Assembly (NCBI GenBank): GCA_020350085.1
Contig: CP070706.1
Coordinates: 2,459,411-2,467,260 of the forward strand
DNA length: 7,850 bases
Direction of reading: 5' to 3'
From: Acidobacteriota bacterium
Lineage (GTDB): Bacteria > Acidobacteriota > Polarisedimenticolia > J045
This document shows positions 1 to 6,730 of this stretch, piece by piece. The notes under the pieces are model-generated. The model was not told the origin of the DNA. It searched no databases and saw only the letters and a program-made list of their open reading frames with translations. The first letter of the stretch is position 1. Each line of letters begins with the position of its first letter. Made by a program: the position numbers and the translations under genes.

Positions 1-1156
1 CTCCAGCTTCGTGGAGGATGACCAGCGACTCCATCAGATTGCGCAGCTCCCGCACGTTGCCGGGCCACGGGGCCCATTTGAGCAGCTGCAACGCCTCGGG
101 TGTCAACGTTGGCGGTGGACGGTCGTTTTCCTGCGCGAAACGGTTCAGAAACGTTGCCGCGAGCAGCGGAATGTCCTCGGCGCGCTCGCGCAGCGGTGGG
201 ATTCGCAGCGTGACGACAGCCAGACGGTAGTACAGGTCCTGACGGAATTCTCCGCGCTCGACCTGGTCCACGAGCTGCCTGTTCGTGGCGGCGAGCAGAC
301 GCACATCCACCTCGACTTGCTCGGTGCCGCCCACGCGCATGAACGTCTGTGTCTCGAGCGCCCGTAGCAGCTTGCTCTGCAGCGCGAGCGGCAGCTCGCC
401 GATCTCATCCAAGAAGAGAGTGCCGCCGCTGGCCAACTCGAACTTTCCGGGCTTTCGCGCCTGCGCTCCGGTGAAAGCGCCGCGTTCGTGGCCGAACAGC
501 TCCGATTCGAGGATTTCGGCCGGGATCGCCGCGCAATCTACCGGCAGGAACGTTTCGCGAGCGCGCGGCGAGTGGCGGTGAATGGCGCGAGCCACGAGCT
601 CCTTGCCGGTACCCGACTCGCCGAGAATCAGCACCGAGGAACGGGCCGGAGAGACCTGATGGATCTTGCGAAAGAGATCGAGCATCCCGCGCGCGCGCCC
701 GATCATCCCATCAAAGCTGCCCTGCTCGAGCAAGATCTGCTCGATCTCGCGGTACTCGCTCACTTCGCGAGCGAGCCGGACCTTCTCGACCAGGTTCGCC
801 ACTCTCGCTCGCAGCACCTCTAGGTTGACCGGCTTTTCGAGGTAGTCCTCGGCGCCGTACTTCATCGCGTCCACGGCCGTCTCGACGGAGCCGAACGCGG
901 TGATCATCAGCACGCCGATGTCGGGGACCATCTCACGCGCCCGGCGCAGAACCTCGAGCCCATCGATGCCCGGCATCTTGAGATCGGTGACGACCAGCTC
1001 CACGTCCGGATGCTCGCGCACGAAGCCGAGCGCCTCGAGACCATCGCCGAACGCGTGGACCTCGTAGCCGACGCGCTCCAGGGCACGAGCCATGGCAGGG
1101 CGCCCGCCGGCGTCGTCGTCGATCAGCACGATTCGGCCCTTCGGCAGCTCGCTCAT
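1..1156 (-). CDS. NtrC-family sigma-54-dependent response regulator (C-terminus cut by window edge)
   Basis: This is a cytoplasmic two-component response regulator that should activate RNA polymerase carrying sigma-54 when phosphorylated. I translated 385 residues by hand. Residues 1-120 form a receiver domain: acidic pocket D13-D15, likely phosphoacceptor D58 in a TDLKMPG context, T86, and K108 in EKP. Residues about 150-385 form the AAA+ domain: Walker A GESGTGKE (179-186), the sigma-54-contacting GAFTGA loop (226-231), Walker B ending LFLDE (247-251), and WPGNVREL (364-371). The intact GAFTGA indicates a real sigma-54 activator. The Fis-type DNA-binding domain expected at the C-terminus lies beyond base 1. 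The ATG at 1156 has an AAGGAG Shine-Dalgarno seven bases upstream. It lies 41 bases after ligA and is probably co-transcribed with the kinase and ligA; the kinase is the obvious partner. The usual NCAAIP-type motif reads DCAAIP (207-212). Family assignment is secure; target genes are unknown. Confidence 0.95.
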   Translation of the reverse strand, partial: MSELPKGRIVLIDDDAGGRPAMARALERVGYEVHAFGDGLEALGFVREHPDVELVVTDLKMPGIDGLEVLRRAREMVPDIGVLMITAFGSVETAVDAMKYGAEDYLEKPVNLEVLRARVANLVEKVRLAREVSEYREIEQILLEQGSFDGMIGRARGMLDLFRKIHQVSPARSSVLILGESGTGKELVARAIHRHSPRARETFLPVDCAAIPAEILESELFGHERGAFTGAQARKPGKFELASGGTLFLDEIGELPLALQSKLLRALETQTFMRVGGTEQVEVDVRLLAATNRQLVDQVERGEFRQDLYYRLAVVTLRIPPLRERAEDIPLLAATFLNRFAQENDRPPPTLTPEALQLLKWAPWPGNVRELRNLMESLVILHEAG

Positions 1157-1163
1157 CAGTTGG

Positions 1164-1169
1164 CTCCTT
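1164..1169 (-). promoter_or_regulatory. Ribosome binding site of the response regulator
   Basis: The minus strand reads AAGGAG, followed by seven bases and the ATG at 1156. It fixes the regulator start and lies within the 41-base gap after the ligA stop codon, so the regulator can be translated independently of ligA on a shared transcript. Confidence 0.75.
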
Positions 1170-1197
1170 CGCTCACAAGACGTCGTCGACGGACGCC

Positions 1198-3225
1198 TTA
1201 CGTGCCTTCGCTCAGCAGCCGATCCAGATCGGCCTCTCCGAGCACCGGCACCCCGAGCTGCTCGGCTCGCTTCAGCTTGCTCCCGGGATGCTCGCCCGCG
1301 ATCAAAAAGTCGGTCTTCGCGCTGACCGAGCCGGCGAGCCGGGCGCCGGCCTGTTCGAGCAAACGTTTCGCTTCGTCTCGCGTGTAATGCTCCAACGTGC
1401 CCGTAATCACCACGCGCTTTCCCGCGAGAGGACCCTGCGAGGTCTCCGAGCGTGGCTCTTCCATCACCAGCCCACACTCGGCGAGTTGGTCGATGAGACG
1501 ACGGCCTGCATGGGAACGCAGGAAGCCGACCAGCGAGCTGGCCGTTTCGGGACCAATGTCGGGCAGCTCGGCGAGCCGCTCTGTCGCGTCCTTCTCATCA
1601 ACGAGTTCCAACAGTGCGGGCATGGTTCCGAACTCGCGCGCCACGACGCGCGCGGCGCGATCGCCGACATGGCGGATACCGAGCGCGAACAGCACGCGGT
1701 GGAGCGGCTGGTGGCGACTGGCTTCTAGCTGCCGAATCAGTTTGTCGGCCGATTTCTCGCCCATCCGGTCTAGGGCGGCGACCGATTCTGCCTCGAGGCG
1801 GTACAGATCGGCGACGTCTTGCACCAACTCGTGATCGATCAGCTGCTCGATCAGCGCCGGACCGAGTCCTTCGATGTCCATCGCCGCGCGCCTCGCAAAG
1901 TGGCGTAACGATTCCTTCAGCCGCGCTGCACAGCTCGGGTTGATGCAGCGCACGGCAACTTCGCCTTCTTGCTTGACGACGGCCTCCTCGCACACGGGAC
2001 ACAGGTCTGGTGGACTCGGAGCGAGCGCGCCGCGAGGACGACGCGATGCAATCGGCCCGACGACTTTGGGAATGACGTCCCCGCCTTTCTCGACGATGAC
2101 GGTGTCACCGATGCGGATGTCCTTTCGGGCAATCTCCTCGAAATTGTGCAGCGTGGCGCGCGAAACGGTCGTTCCGGCCAAGCGCGTCGGCTCCAGTTCC
2201 GCCACGGGCGTCAGCACGCCCGTTCGACCGACCTGCACGACGACGCGGAGCAGCCGGCTGGTCGCCTGTTCGGCAGGGAACTTGTAGGCCACCGCCCAGC
2301 GTGGTGCCTTGCTCGTCGCCCCGACCCGACGCTGCAGCTCGAGATCGTCGAGCTTGAGGACGACGCCGTCGATCTCGTACGGCAGCTCGTTACGCCGGCG
2401 ACGCCACGTCTCGATGTAATCGACAACGGGCTCGATATCTGCGAAAACGGCGCGGTGCGGATTGGTCAGCAGTCCCAAGCTCTTGAGCGCATCCAGTCCG
2501 GCGGAGTGAGTTGCCGGAGTAGACCCGTCGACACTCACGGCCTGCCAGAAGTGCAATTCGAGCGGCCGGTCGGCCACCTGGCGCGGGTCGAGCAAACGCA
2601 ACGTTCCTGCCGCTGCGTTGCGGGGATTGGCGAACAACGACTGTCCCTCCGCGGCGCGGCGTTCGTTGAGCGCCTCGAACGCCGCTTTGGGAAAGAACAC
2701 TTCTCCCCTGGCCTCGACGTGTCGCAGCGGTTGGTTCAGTCGCAGCGGTAGCGAACGGATCGTCCGAGCCGTGGCGGTGATCTCCTCGCCGACGCGACCG
2801 TCGCCACGCGAGACGACCCGTGCCAGCCGGCCTTGCTCGTAGATCACGGAAACCGAGACGCCGTCGATCTTGTGCTCGGCCAACAAGCACACCGGCGAGG
2901 CTTCATCGAGCCGGGCCACCCGCTTGAGCCGCGCCAGCCACTCGTTCAGCTCCTTCGCGTCGTAAGCGTTGTCGAGCGAGAGCATCGGCTCGCTGTGCGC
3001 GACGACGGGAAGCTCGCCTCCGACGGGATGGCCGACGCGCTGGGTCGGCGAGTCGTCCGTGACGAGATCGGGATAGTCGCGTTCGATCTCCGCGAGCTGC
3101 TTCTCGAGCTCGTCGTACTCGGCGTCGGAGATCTCCGGCTCAGCGAGCACGTAGTAGAGATAGCGATGGCGCCATATCTCGTCGCGCAGGTCTCGTGCGC
3201 GACGCTCTGCTTGGGCACGATTCAT
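1198..3225 (-). CDS. ligA: NAD-dependent DNA ligase LigA
   Basis: This enzyme seals nicks in duplex DNA using NAD+ as the adenylate donor, joining Okazaki fragments and completing repair. The 675-residue product has the normal family length and full domain order. Domain Ia has the Y-rich NMN-binding region (HRYLYYV at 20-26, DAEYDEL at 34-40). The adenylation domain carries catalytic K119 in KIDG (119-122), GEVFF (174-178), EIDGVVLKL (284-292) and RWAVAYKFP (309-317). An OB fold follows, then a zinc finger with C409, C412, C427 and C432, helix-hairpin-helix repeats (about 440-585), and a C-terminal BRCT domain (about 597-672). I chose the ATG at 3225 because it starts at the canonical N-terminus and overlaps the upstream kinase stop as ATGA. 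The same frame is open to 3531, but that extension only shadows the kinase gene. No catalytic residue looks missing. The odd feature is the position between a kinase and its regulator. Confidence 0.98.
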   Translation of the reverse strand: MNRAQAERRARDLRDEIWRHRYLYYVLAEPEISDAEYDELEKQLAEIERDYPDLVTDDSPTQRVGHPVGGELPVVAHSEPMLSLDNAYDAKELNEWLARLKRVARLDEASPVCLLAEHKIDGVSVSVIYEQGRLARVVSRGDGRVGEEITATARTIRSLPLRLNQPLRHVEARGEVFFPKAAFEALNERRAAEGQSLFANPRNAAAGTLRLLDPRQVADRPLELHFWQAVSVDGSTPATHSAGLDALKSLGLLTNPHRAVFADIEPVVDYIETWRRRRNELPYEIDGVVLKLDDLELQRRVGATSKAPRWAVAYKFPAEQATSRLLRVVVQVGRTGVLTPVAELEPTRLAGTTVSRATLHNFEEIARKDIRIGDTVIVEKGGDVIPKVVGPIASRRPRGALAPSPPDLCPVCEEAVVKQEGEVAVRCINPSCAARLKESLRHFARRAAMDIEGLGPALIEQLIDHELVQDVADLYRLEAESVAALDRMGEKSADKLIRQLEASRHQPLHRVLFALGIRHVGDRAARVVAREFGTMPALLELVDEKDATERLAELPDIGPETASSLVGFLRSHAGRRLIDQLAECGLVMEEPRSETSQGPLAGKRVVITGTLEHYTRDEAKRLLEQAGARLAGSVSAKTDFLIAGEHPGSKLKRAEQLGVPVLGEADLDRLLSEGT

Positions 3226-4667
3226 CGCACCGCTCGAGATCGGTGTGCGCGGCTCAGAGCCTCCAGCGCCTCCTCGGCGCCTTCTGAAACTGCCGGCTGA
3301 AGGATCATGCGAAACGTGCTGCCGTGGCCGGGCTCGCTCTCCAGCTCGATGCGGCCGGCGTGCGTCTCGATCGCTCGCTGGGCGATCGGCAGGCCCAAGC
3401 CCGAGCCGGCAGGTTTTTGCGACCAAAAAACCTCGAAGATGCGCTCGCGATTCTCCTCCGCGACGCCCGGGCCCTGGTCGATGATCTCGACCCGTGCTTC
3501 TCCCTGTTCCGTGGCGCCCGTTCGAACCCATACTCGCTGACCGCGGGAGCTGACCTCGAGCGCGTTCTGCAAAATGTTGAGCAAAGCTTGTCGGATCTGA
3601 CCACTGTCGACGCTCACGACCGGAGTGCCTTCCTCGTGCTCCACCTCGAGCTCGATCCCATGCTCGGCAAACTCCGGTCGCGAGAAACGAACCACATCGT
3701 CGACCAGCTCGGCCAATGCCACTTCCTCTCGTCGGGGGTTGGGGGGTCTGGCAAACGCGAGGAACTCCTTGACGAGACGTTCGAGACGCTGCACTTCTGC
3801 GCGAGAGGACCGCAACAGAGTCACCGTTTCATCGCCCAGCTGGCCGGAGACCAACTCCTCCTCGAGCAGCTGCAGATTGATGTCCATCGCATTGAGGGGG
3901 TTGCGGATCTCGTGGGCGAGGCCGGAGGCGAGCACCCCGAGGCTGGCGAGCTGATCGGCTCGCTGCGCTTCCGCCTCGAAGCGTCGCACGCGGTGCACCA
4001 TGCGCAGCACGTACAGGAACGCGACGGCCAGCAGCAGCACGCTGATGGCACCTCCGAACAGCAGCTGCACAACGAGCGAACGGCGCTGCTTCTCGAACTC
4101 GGCCTCCAGCACACCGGGCGTGACCCCCAGCAAAAGCGTCCCCGCGTCGGCGCCCAGGGGAACCTGGAAAACGAGTTCAGAGCGGCGGCCCTGCATCGCG
4201 AACCAGCGTCCCGGCTCGTTCGGCATGCTCGCAGCGGGCGGTGAATCGGGGCTCGGCGGGGCGGCGCCCCCGAACGCCTGCCCACCGACCGCGCCAGCGT
4301 CCCGACCCCTCTGGCGCCGAGTGATCAACATCCCGTCCGGGGTGAGGACCTCGACGAAATCGATGATTCTCAGCCGCGCCGTGTAGGCGTCGATCATCTG
4401 ACCCACAATCTGCTGCCGCTCGACGATCCTCAGATGGTCGATCGCTCCGCCCGGCGCCAGCTCCTCGCCCAGCTTCGCCCCGAGGTCTCGGCCGATGTTG
4501 TACGCTTCGCGGATCTTGCCGCGGACGGCCCGCTGGTCGAAATCGTGGAAGAACAGCCACGCGACGAGGGCCACGTCGGCCACGAACAGGGCGAGAAAGA
4601 GCATGACCGCCCTAACGAGGAGCCGCCTGACGAGCCTCTCTGGCTGACGCGAAGGCGTGGCTGGCAT
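3222..4667 (-). CDS. Membrane sensor histidine kinase (NtrB/ZraS-like)
   Basis: This inner-membrane kinase should autophosphorylate on a histidine and pass the phosphate to the NtrC-type regulator two genes downstream. Residue numbers count from a GTG at 4694 (490 aa). I prefer the ATG at 4667 (481 aa, residue 10 of that numbering); neither start has a convincing Shine-Dalgarno, so the N-terminus is uncertain. A basic N-terminus leads into TM1 (about 28-49). A periplasmic sensor region follows (about 50-206), with a Gly/Ala/Pro-rich stretch at 133-157 and no family I recognise, then TM2 (about 208-230). The cytoplasmic part has the H-box LAHEIRNPLNAM with H261 (259-270), N-box NILQNALE (373-380), G1 box DQGPG (406-410), F-box around FEVFW (420-424) and G2 box GSGLGL (430-435). 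There is no PAS domain or fused receiver. The stop overlaps the ligA start as ATGA, implying translational coupling. The stimulus cannot be read from the sequence. Confidence 0.93.
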   Translation of the reverse strand: MPATPSRQPERLVRRLLVRAVMLFLALFVADVALVAWLFFHDFDQRAVRGKIREAYNIGRDLGAKLGEELAPGGAIDHLRIVERQQIVGQMIDAYTARLRIIDFVEVLTPDGMLITRRQRGRDAGAVGGQAFGGAAPPSPDSPPAASMPNEPGRWFAMQGRRSELVFQVPLGADAGTLLLGVTPGVLEAEFEKQRRSLVVQLLFGGAISVLLLAVAFLYVLRMVHRVRRFEAEAQRADQLASLGVLASGLAHEIRNPLNAMDINLQLLEEELVSGQLGDETVTLLRSSRAEVQRLERLVKEFLAFARPPNPRREEVALAELVDDVVRFSRPEFAEHGIELEVEHEEGTPVVSVDSGQIRQALLNILQNALEVSSRGQRVWVRTGATEQGEARVEIIDQGPGVAEENRERIFEVFWSQKPAGSGLGLPIAQRAIETHAGRIELESEPGHGSTFRMILQPAVSEGAEEALEALSRAHRSRAVR

Positions 4668-4694
4668 GGTGGCTGCGATGATCGAGGTCTCCAC

Positions 4695-4984
4695 CCGGTC
4701 AGGGGTCGTCAGCGGCCCCGAGTGCTGGTCCAGATTCCGCTTGGAGTTTCCTCCTCGGGGGGTGGCCTGTCAATTAGACGTACCCTAAAGGGGACGAGCT
4801 GGAAACCATCGACGATGTCGAATCGGGAGCCTCTGCCGACAAAATGCGGTAATGTTAGCTATGGATGGAGAACCGCGGATGCTTGGCCGCCACAGCGCCG
4901 CTGCTGCATGTTTGCCGCACTGAGTGCTCTGCGTCGCGCTTGATGGGCCCTCCTCCTTGGTAAATAAAGTGGTGGAGGGAATCG
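4695..4984. other. Divergent intergenic region between the kinase operon and the TPR-regulator unit
   Basis: This roughly 290-base region should hold promoters for both divergent transcripts. I find no strong sigma-70 or sigma-54 promoter on either strand. Weak elements seen are: a TCTAAT hexamer on the minus strand near 4770-4775 without a matching -35; a small palindrome CCCTAAAGGG (4783-4792); a TTGATG (4940-4945) and TAAATA (4961-4966) pair on the plus strand with a short 15-bp spacer; and a GAGGAGG on the minus strand near 4750 that has no start codon at a useful distance. The dense coding-like frames across it are not convincing genes. Confidence 0.5.
4948..4979 (+). promoter_or_regulatory. 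Possible hairpin covering the Shine-Dalgarno of the TPR-regulator gene
   Basis: The left arm CCCTCCTCC (4948-4956) pairs with the right arm GGTGGAGGG (4971-4979), giving eight pairs with one T-T mismatch around a 14-base loop. The right arm contains the GGAGG (4974-4978) that sits six bases before the ATG at 4985. If it is transcribed, the hairpin would mask this ribosome binding site. A pyrimidine run opposite a purine-rich ribosome binding site can arise by chance, and the transcript start is unknown, so the regulatory role is only inferred. Confidence 0.35.
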
Positions 4985-6217
4985 ATGCAGACAGCGGCCC
5001 GCAGGCGTCCCAAGCCTGCTCACGGATCCCGGGGGGTGAGCATGGCAGAACTCAAAGGTAGTCCGAAGCTTGGACAGTATCTGAGGGGCTTGCGCTCGGG
5101 GTATGGCTACTCGCTCCGTAAAGTCGAGGAGAAAGCGCGTCAGAACGGCGGGGAGATCGACAACTCGCAGCTGAGCCGCTACGAGAAAGGAATTTGTTAC
5201 CCGTCTTTCGACAAGCTGCGCACCCTGGCCCGCATCTTCAACGTCTCGATTCAGACCTTCTCGGACGTCGTCGACCTCGAGGAGCTCGAGCTGAACTCTC
5301 CGGCGTCGAGCGACCCGGCCGAGCTGATGAAGGAGGGCGAGCGGGCGTGGGTCATCGGCGACTATGGCCGCGCTTACGTGCACTACCAAAAGGCGCGGCG
5401 GTTGCTCGAGCACGACGGCGAGCTGACACCCGACGGGGCGAGAGTGATCGCGAAGGCCCGGCTCTCCTCGGCGATCATCTTGTACATGATGCGCAAGATC
5501 AGCCTCGCCGAGTACGAGCTGCGCCAACTCCTCAGGCTGGAGGAGTTCCTCGACGAAGGCCTGATGGTGCGTGCGCTGCTGCATCTGAGCAACGTCCACG
5601 CCAGCTTTGGAGATTACTTGCTGGCCGAGATCGAGGCGTCGCGCTCGCTCGAGATCGCGGAGCGCAGCGGCGATCAGGCGCTGCAAGCGTACGCGCACCA
5701 CGCCTTGGGACGCATCTTGCAGGATCGCACGTGTTACGAAGAGGCGCTCAAACACTGGCACGAGGCGCTGACCCGCTACAGAACGCTGGGCGACGACAAG
5801 GAGGCGCTCAAAGTAAAGCGCAACCTCGGTCTGCTCTACGGCGCACGCGGCCAGTTCAATGAAGGAGTGCGGCTACTGCTCGAAGCTCAAGAAGAGGCGC
5901 GCAAGCTCGGACACCGCTGGACCGTGGCATCGGCTGGGGCGTGTTTGGCCGAGCTTTATTATAGGCGCGGGGAATTCGACCAAGCCAGACATCACATGAA
6001 TCAGTCGAACTCCATCGCGTCGAACGGCGAAGTGCAGTACGTCGATATTCTGTTCCTCAACGCCTTCTACCTGTGGAAGGTCGCCGAGGCGGAGTCCAGC
6101 TCCGCCGAAGCCAAAATCGCCCTCGGGCGGTTGAAATACCTCAGACCGCACCTCGAGCAGGAACTGCCCGAGGTGAGAGAGTTCGATCGTTATATTGAGA
6201 AAGGGGGTGCACAATGA
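4985..6217 (+). CDS. XRE-type helix-turn-helix regulator with TPR-like repeats (RRNPP-like architecture)
   Basis: This is a predicted cytoplasmic DNA-binding regulator of 410 residues, with no signal peptide or membrane segment. The XRE/Cro-type HTH spans about residues 28-96; its recognition region includes NSQLSRYEKG (60-69) and it ends in FNVSIQTFSDVV (85-96). From about 113 to 390 the protein is helical and TPR-like. The clearest repeats start near 113 (AWVIGDYGRAYVHYQKA, 121-137), 192 (ASFGDYLLAEIEASRSL, 206-222), 231 (ILQDRTCYEEALKHWHEAL, 244-262), 272 (GARGQFNEGVRLLLEA, 286-301) and 312 (YYRRGEFDQARHHM, 325-338). Such arrays usually bind peptides or proteins. Two in-frame starts have good ribosome binding sites: ATG 4985 (GGAGG, six bases away) and ATG 5042 (GGGGGTGAGC just upstream; 391 aa). 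The second starts nearer the HTH, so the basic first 19 residues may not exist. The stop overlaps the next gene as ATGA. HTH plus TPR is clear; a pheromone-receptor role is a hypothesis. Confidence 0.88.
   Translation: MQTAARRRPKPAHGSRGVSMAELKGSPKLGQYLRGLRSGYGYSLRKVEEKARQNGGEIDNSQLSRYEKGICYPSFDKLRTLARIFNVSIQTFSDVVDLEELELNSPASSDPAELMKEGERAWVIGDYGRAYVHYQKARRLLEHDGELTPDGARVIAKARLSSAIILYMMRKISLAEYELRQLLRLEEFLDEGLMVRALLHLSNVHASFGDYLLAEIEASRSLEIAERSGDQALQAYAHHALGRILQDRTCYEEALKHWHEALTRYRTLGDDKEALKVKRNLGLLYGARGQFNEGVRLLLEAQEEARKLGHRWTVASAGACLAELYYRRGEFDQARHHMNQSNSIASNGEVQYVDILFLNAFYLWKVAEAESSSAEAKIALGRLKYLRPHLEQELPEVREFDRYIEKGGAQ
6203..6207 (+). promoter_or_regulatory. Ribosome binding site of the small secreted protein
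   Basis: A GGGGG run, six bases before the ATG at 6214, lies inside the last codons of the TPR-regulator gene. With the ATGA overlap, it allows both coupled and independent initiation of the small gene. Confidence 0.55.
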
Positions 6218-6555
6218 TGCGCCGCTCGATGACGCTCGCGTTGACACTCTTCCTCGCGGCATCGCTTCCCGCTCTCGCGTCTCTTCCCAGCGAGGCGGCT
6301 GGCCCCCTGAGCCTCGACTTGGTCCGGTTGGTCACTTCGGTATTGGTCGGGCACTGGCAGCCCGCCACGCCGGAGGCCGTGGCGAGCTACGATCCGAGGA
6401 TTGATGGCCACTTTGGCACCAACACCATCGGCACCGAGACGGATACGGATCCCGGTCCCATCCAGGTCAGGCCGCCCGACAGGCGGAGTCCCGACGGTGG
6501 GGCCGAGGGGCCGGAGCCGTGGCCCGTGGGACGCGTCAAGAGATGGGATCCCTGA
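6214..6555 (+). CDS. Small predicted secreted protein of unknown function (candidate pro-peptide)
   Basis: This encodes a 113-residue product that I do not recognise. It has a textbook Sec signal peptide: a positively charged start (MMRRSM), a hydrophobic core (residues 7-18) and a likely signal peptidase I site after ALA (20-22). No lipobox cysteine is present; the protein has no cysteine at all. The exported part of about 91 residues starts with a short aliphatic segment (LDLVRLVTSVLVG, 34-46). A Gly/Thr/Asp-rich stretch follows (65-80), then a Pro/Arg/Gly-rich tail ending in PWPVGRVKRWDP (102-113). It overlaps the TPR-regulator stop as ATGA and ends about 50 bases before a strong terminator, so the two genes form a tight unit. 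By analogy with Rap/Phr or NprR/NprX it may be the precursor of a signalling peptide read by the upstream regulator, but it is two to three times longer than typical pro-pheromones. It could equally be an unrelated exported protein. ATG 6217 is an alternative start. Confidence 0.8.
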   Translation: MMRRSMTLALTLFLAASLPALASLPSEAAGPLSLDLVRLVTSVLVGHWQPATPEAVASYDPRIDGHFGTNTIGTETDTDPGPIQVRPPDRRSPDGGAEGPEPWPVGRVKRWDP

Positions 6556-6570
6556 TCGTCGGTGAGTTGG

Positions 6571-6590
6571 GGCTCGGCGTCGATCGAGCC
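6571..6590 (+). repeat. Short inverted repeat after the small secreted gene
   Basis: GGCTCG (6571-6576) and CGAGCC (6585-6590) form a perfect six-base stem around an eight-base loop. It lies between the stop codon at 6555 and the terminator at 6604, so the transcript would end in two tandem hairpins. There is no following T-run, so it is not itself a terminator; it may protect the 3' end or be chance. Confidence 0.35.
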
Positions 6591-6603
6591 TGAGGGTGAG
6601 CCT

Positions 6604-6635
6604 CGAAACGACCCCGGATGGCCGGGGTCGTTTTG
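6604..6635 (+). terminator. Intrinsic terminator of the TPR-regulator/small-protein unit
   Basis: AAACGACCCCGG (6606-6617) pairs perfectly with CCGGGGTCGTTT (6622-6633) around the four-base loop ATGG. A further G-T and C-G pair extend the stem to 6604 and 6635. The right arm ends in TTTT (6631-6634) and the left arm supplies the matching A-run. The T-tract is short, but the stem is long and GC-rich. It insulates the upstream unit from the mraZ promoter about 100 bases downstream. The symmetric sequence could work on either strand, but no converging gene lies here. Confidence 0.85.
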
Positions 6636-6678
6636 CATTCTCTGCTCCGTCGGACGACTTGGCACCGATCAGAGCGGG

Positions 6679-6695
6679 AAAGTAAACAAAAAACG
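6679..6695 (+). promoter_or_regulatory. A-rich tract upstream of the mraZ promoter
   Basis: This AT-rich patch with an A-run (6688-6693) stands out in otherwise GC-rich DNA. It lies about 36-52 bases upstream of the -35 hexamer, farther than a classical UP element. It may help promoter bending or opening, or simply be relaxed intergenic sequence. Confidence 0.25.
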
Positions 6696-6730
6696 TAAGC
6701 CGAGGCATTGCGATTAGTGTGTGAAACCTC

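Noticed and set aside
1969..2751. 260-codon plus-strand open frame opposite ligA
   Set aside because: The ligA frame is certain from its catalytic and zinc-finger motifs; this is its antisense shadow.
3226..3531. 102-residue N-terminal extension of ligA in the same open frame
   Set aside because: It lies wholly inside the kinase gene in another frame, is Arg/Gly-rich shadow sequence, and the canonical LigA N-terminus starts at 3225 with an ATGA overlap.
3324..4244. 306-codon plus-strand open frame opposite the kinase
   Set aside because: It is antisense to a gene with all kinase motifs. Long shadow frames are common in GC-rich DNA, and the translation has no recognisable domain.
4783..4792. 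CCCTAAAGGG palindrome as an operator
   Set aside because: The arms are only four bases around a 2-base centre, with no second copy found; too short to support as a binding site.
4884..4899. TTGG-N10-GC in the divergent region as a sigma-54 promoter for the TPR-regulator gene
   Set aside because: Spacing fits, but both half-elements are poor matches (CCG for CAC and GCGCC for TTGCA); chance occurrence is likely.
4859..5761. 300-codon minus-strand open frame opposite the TPR-regulator gene
   Set aside because: It is a shadow of the HTH-TPR coding frame. The translation looks compositionally like an antisense read and has no motif.
6659..6676. Sigma-54-like TTGGCAC followed by GC upstream of mraZ
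   Set aside because: The GG-to-GC spacing is 11 rather than the strict 10, and the TTGC part of the -12 element is absent. The sigma-70 promoter downstream explains mraZ expression better.
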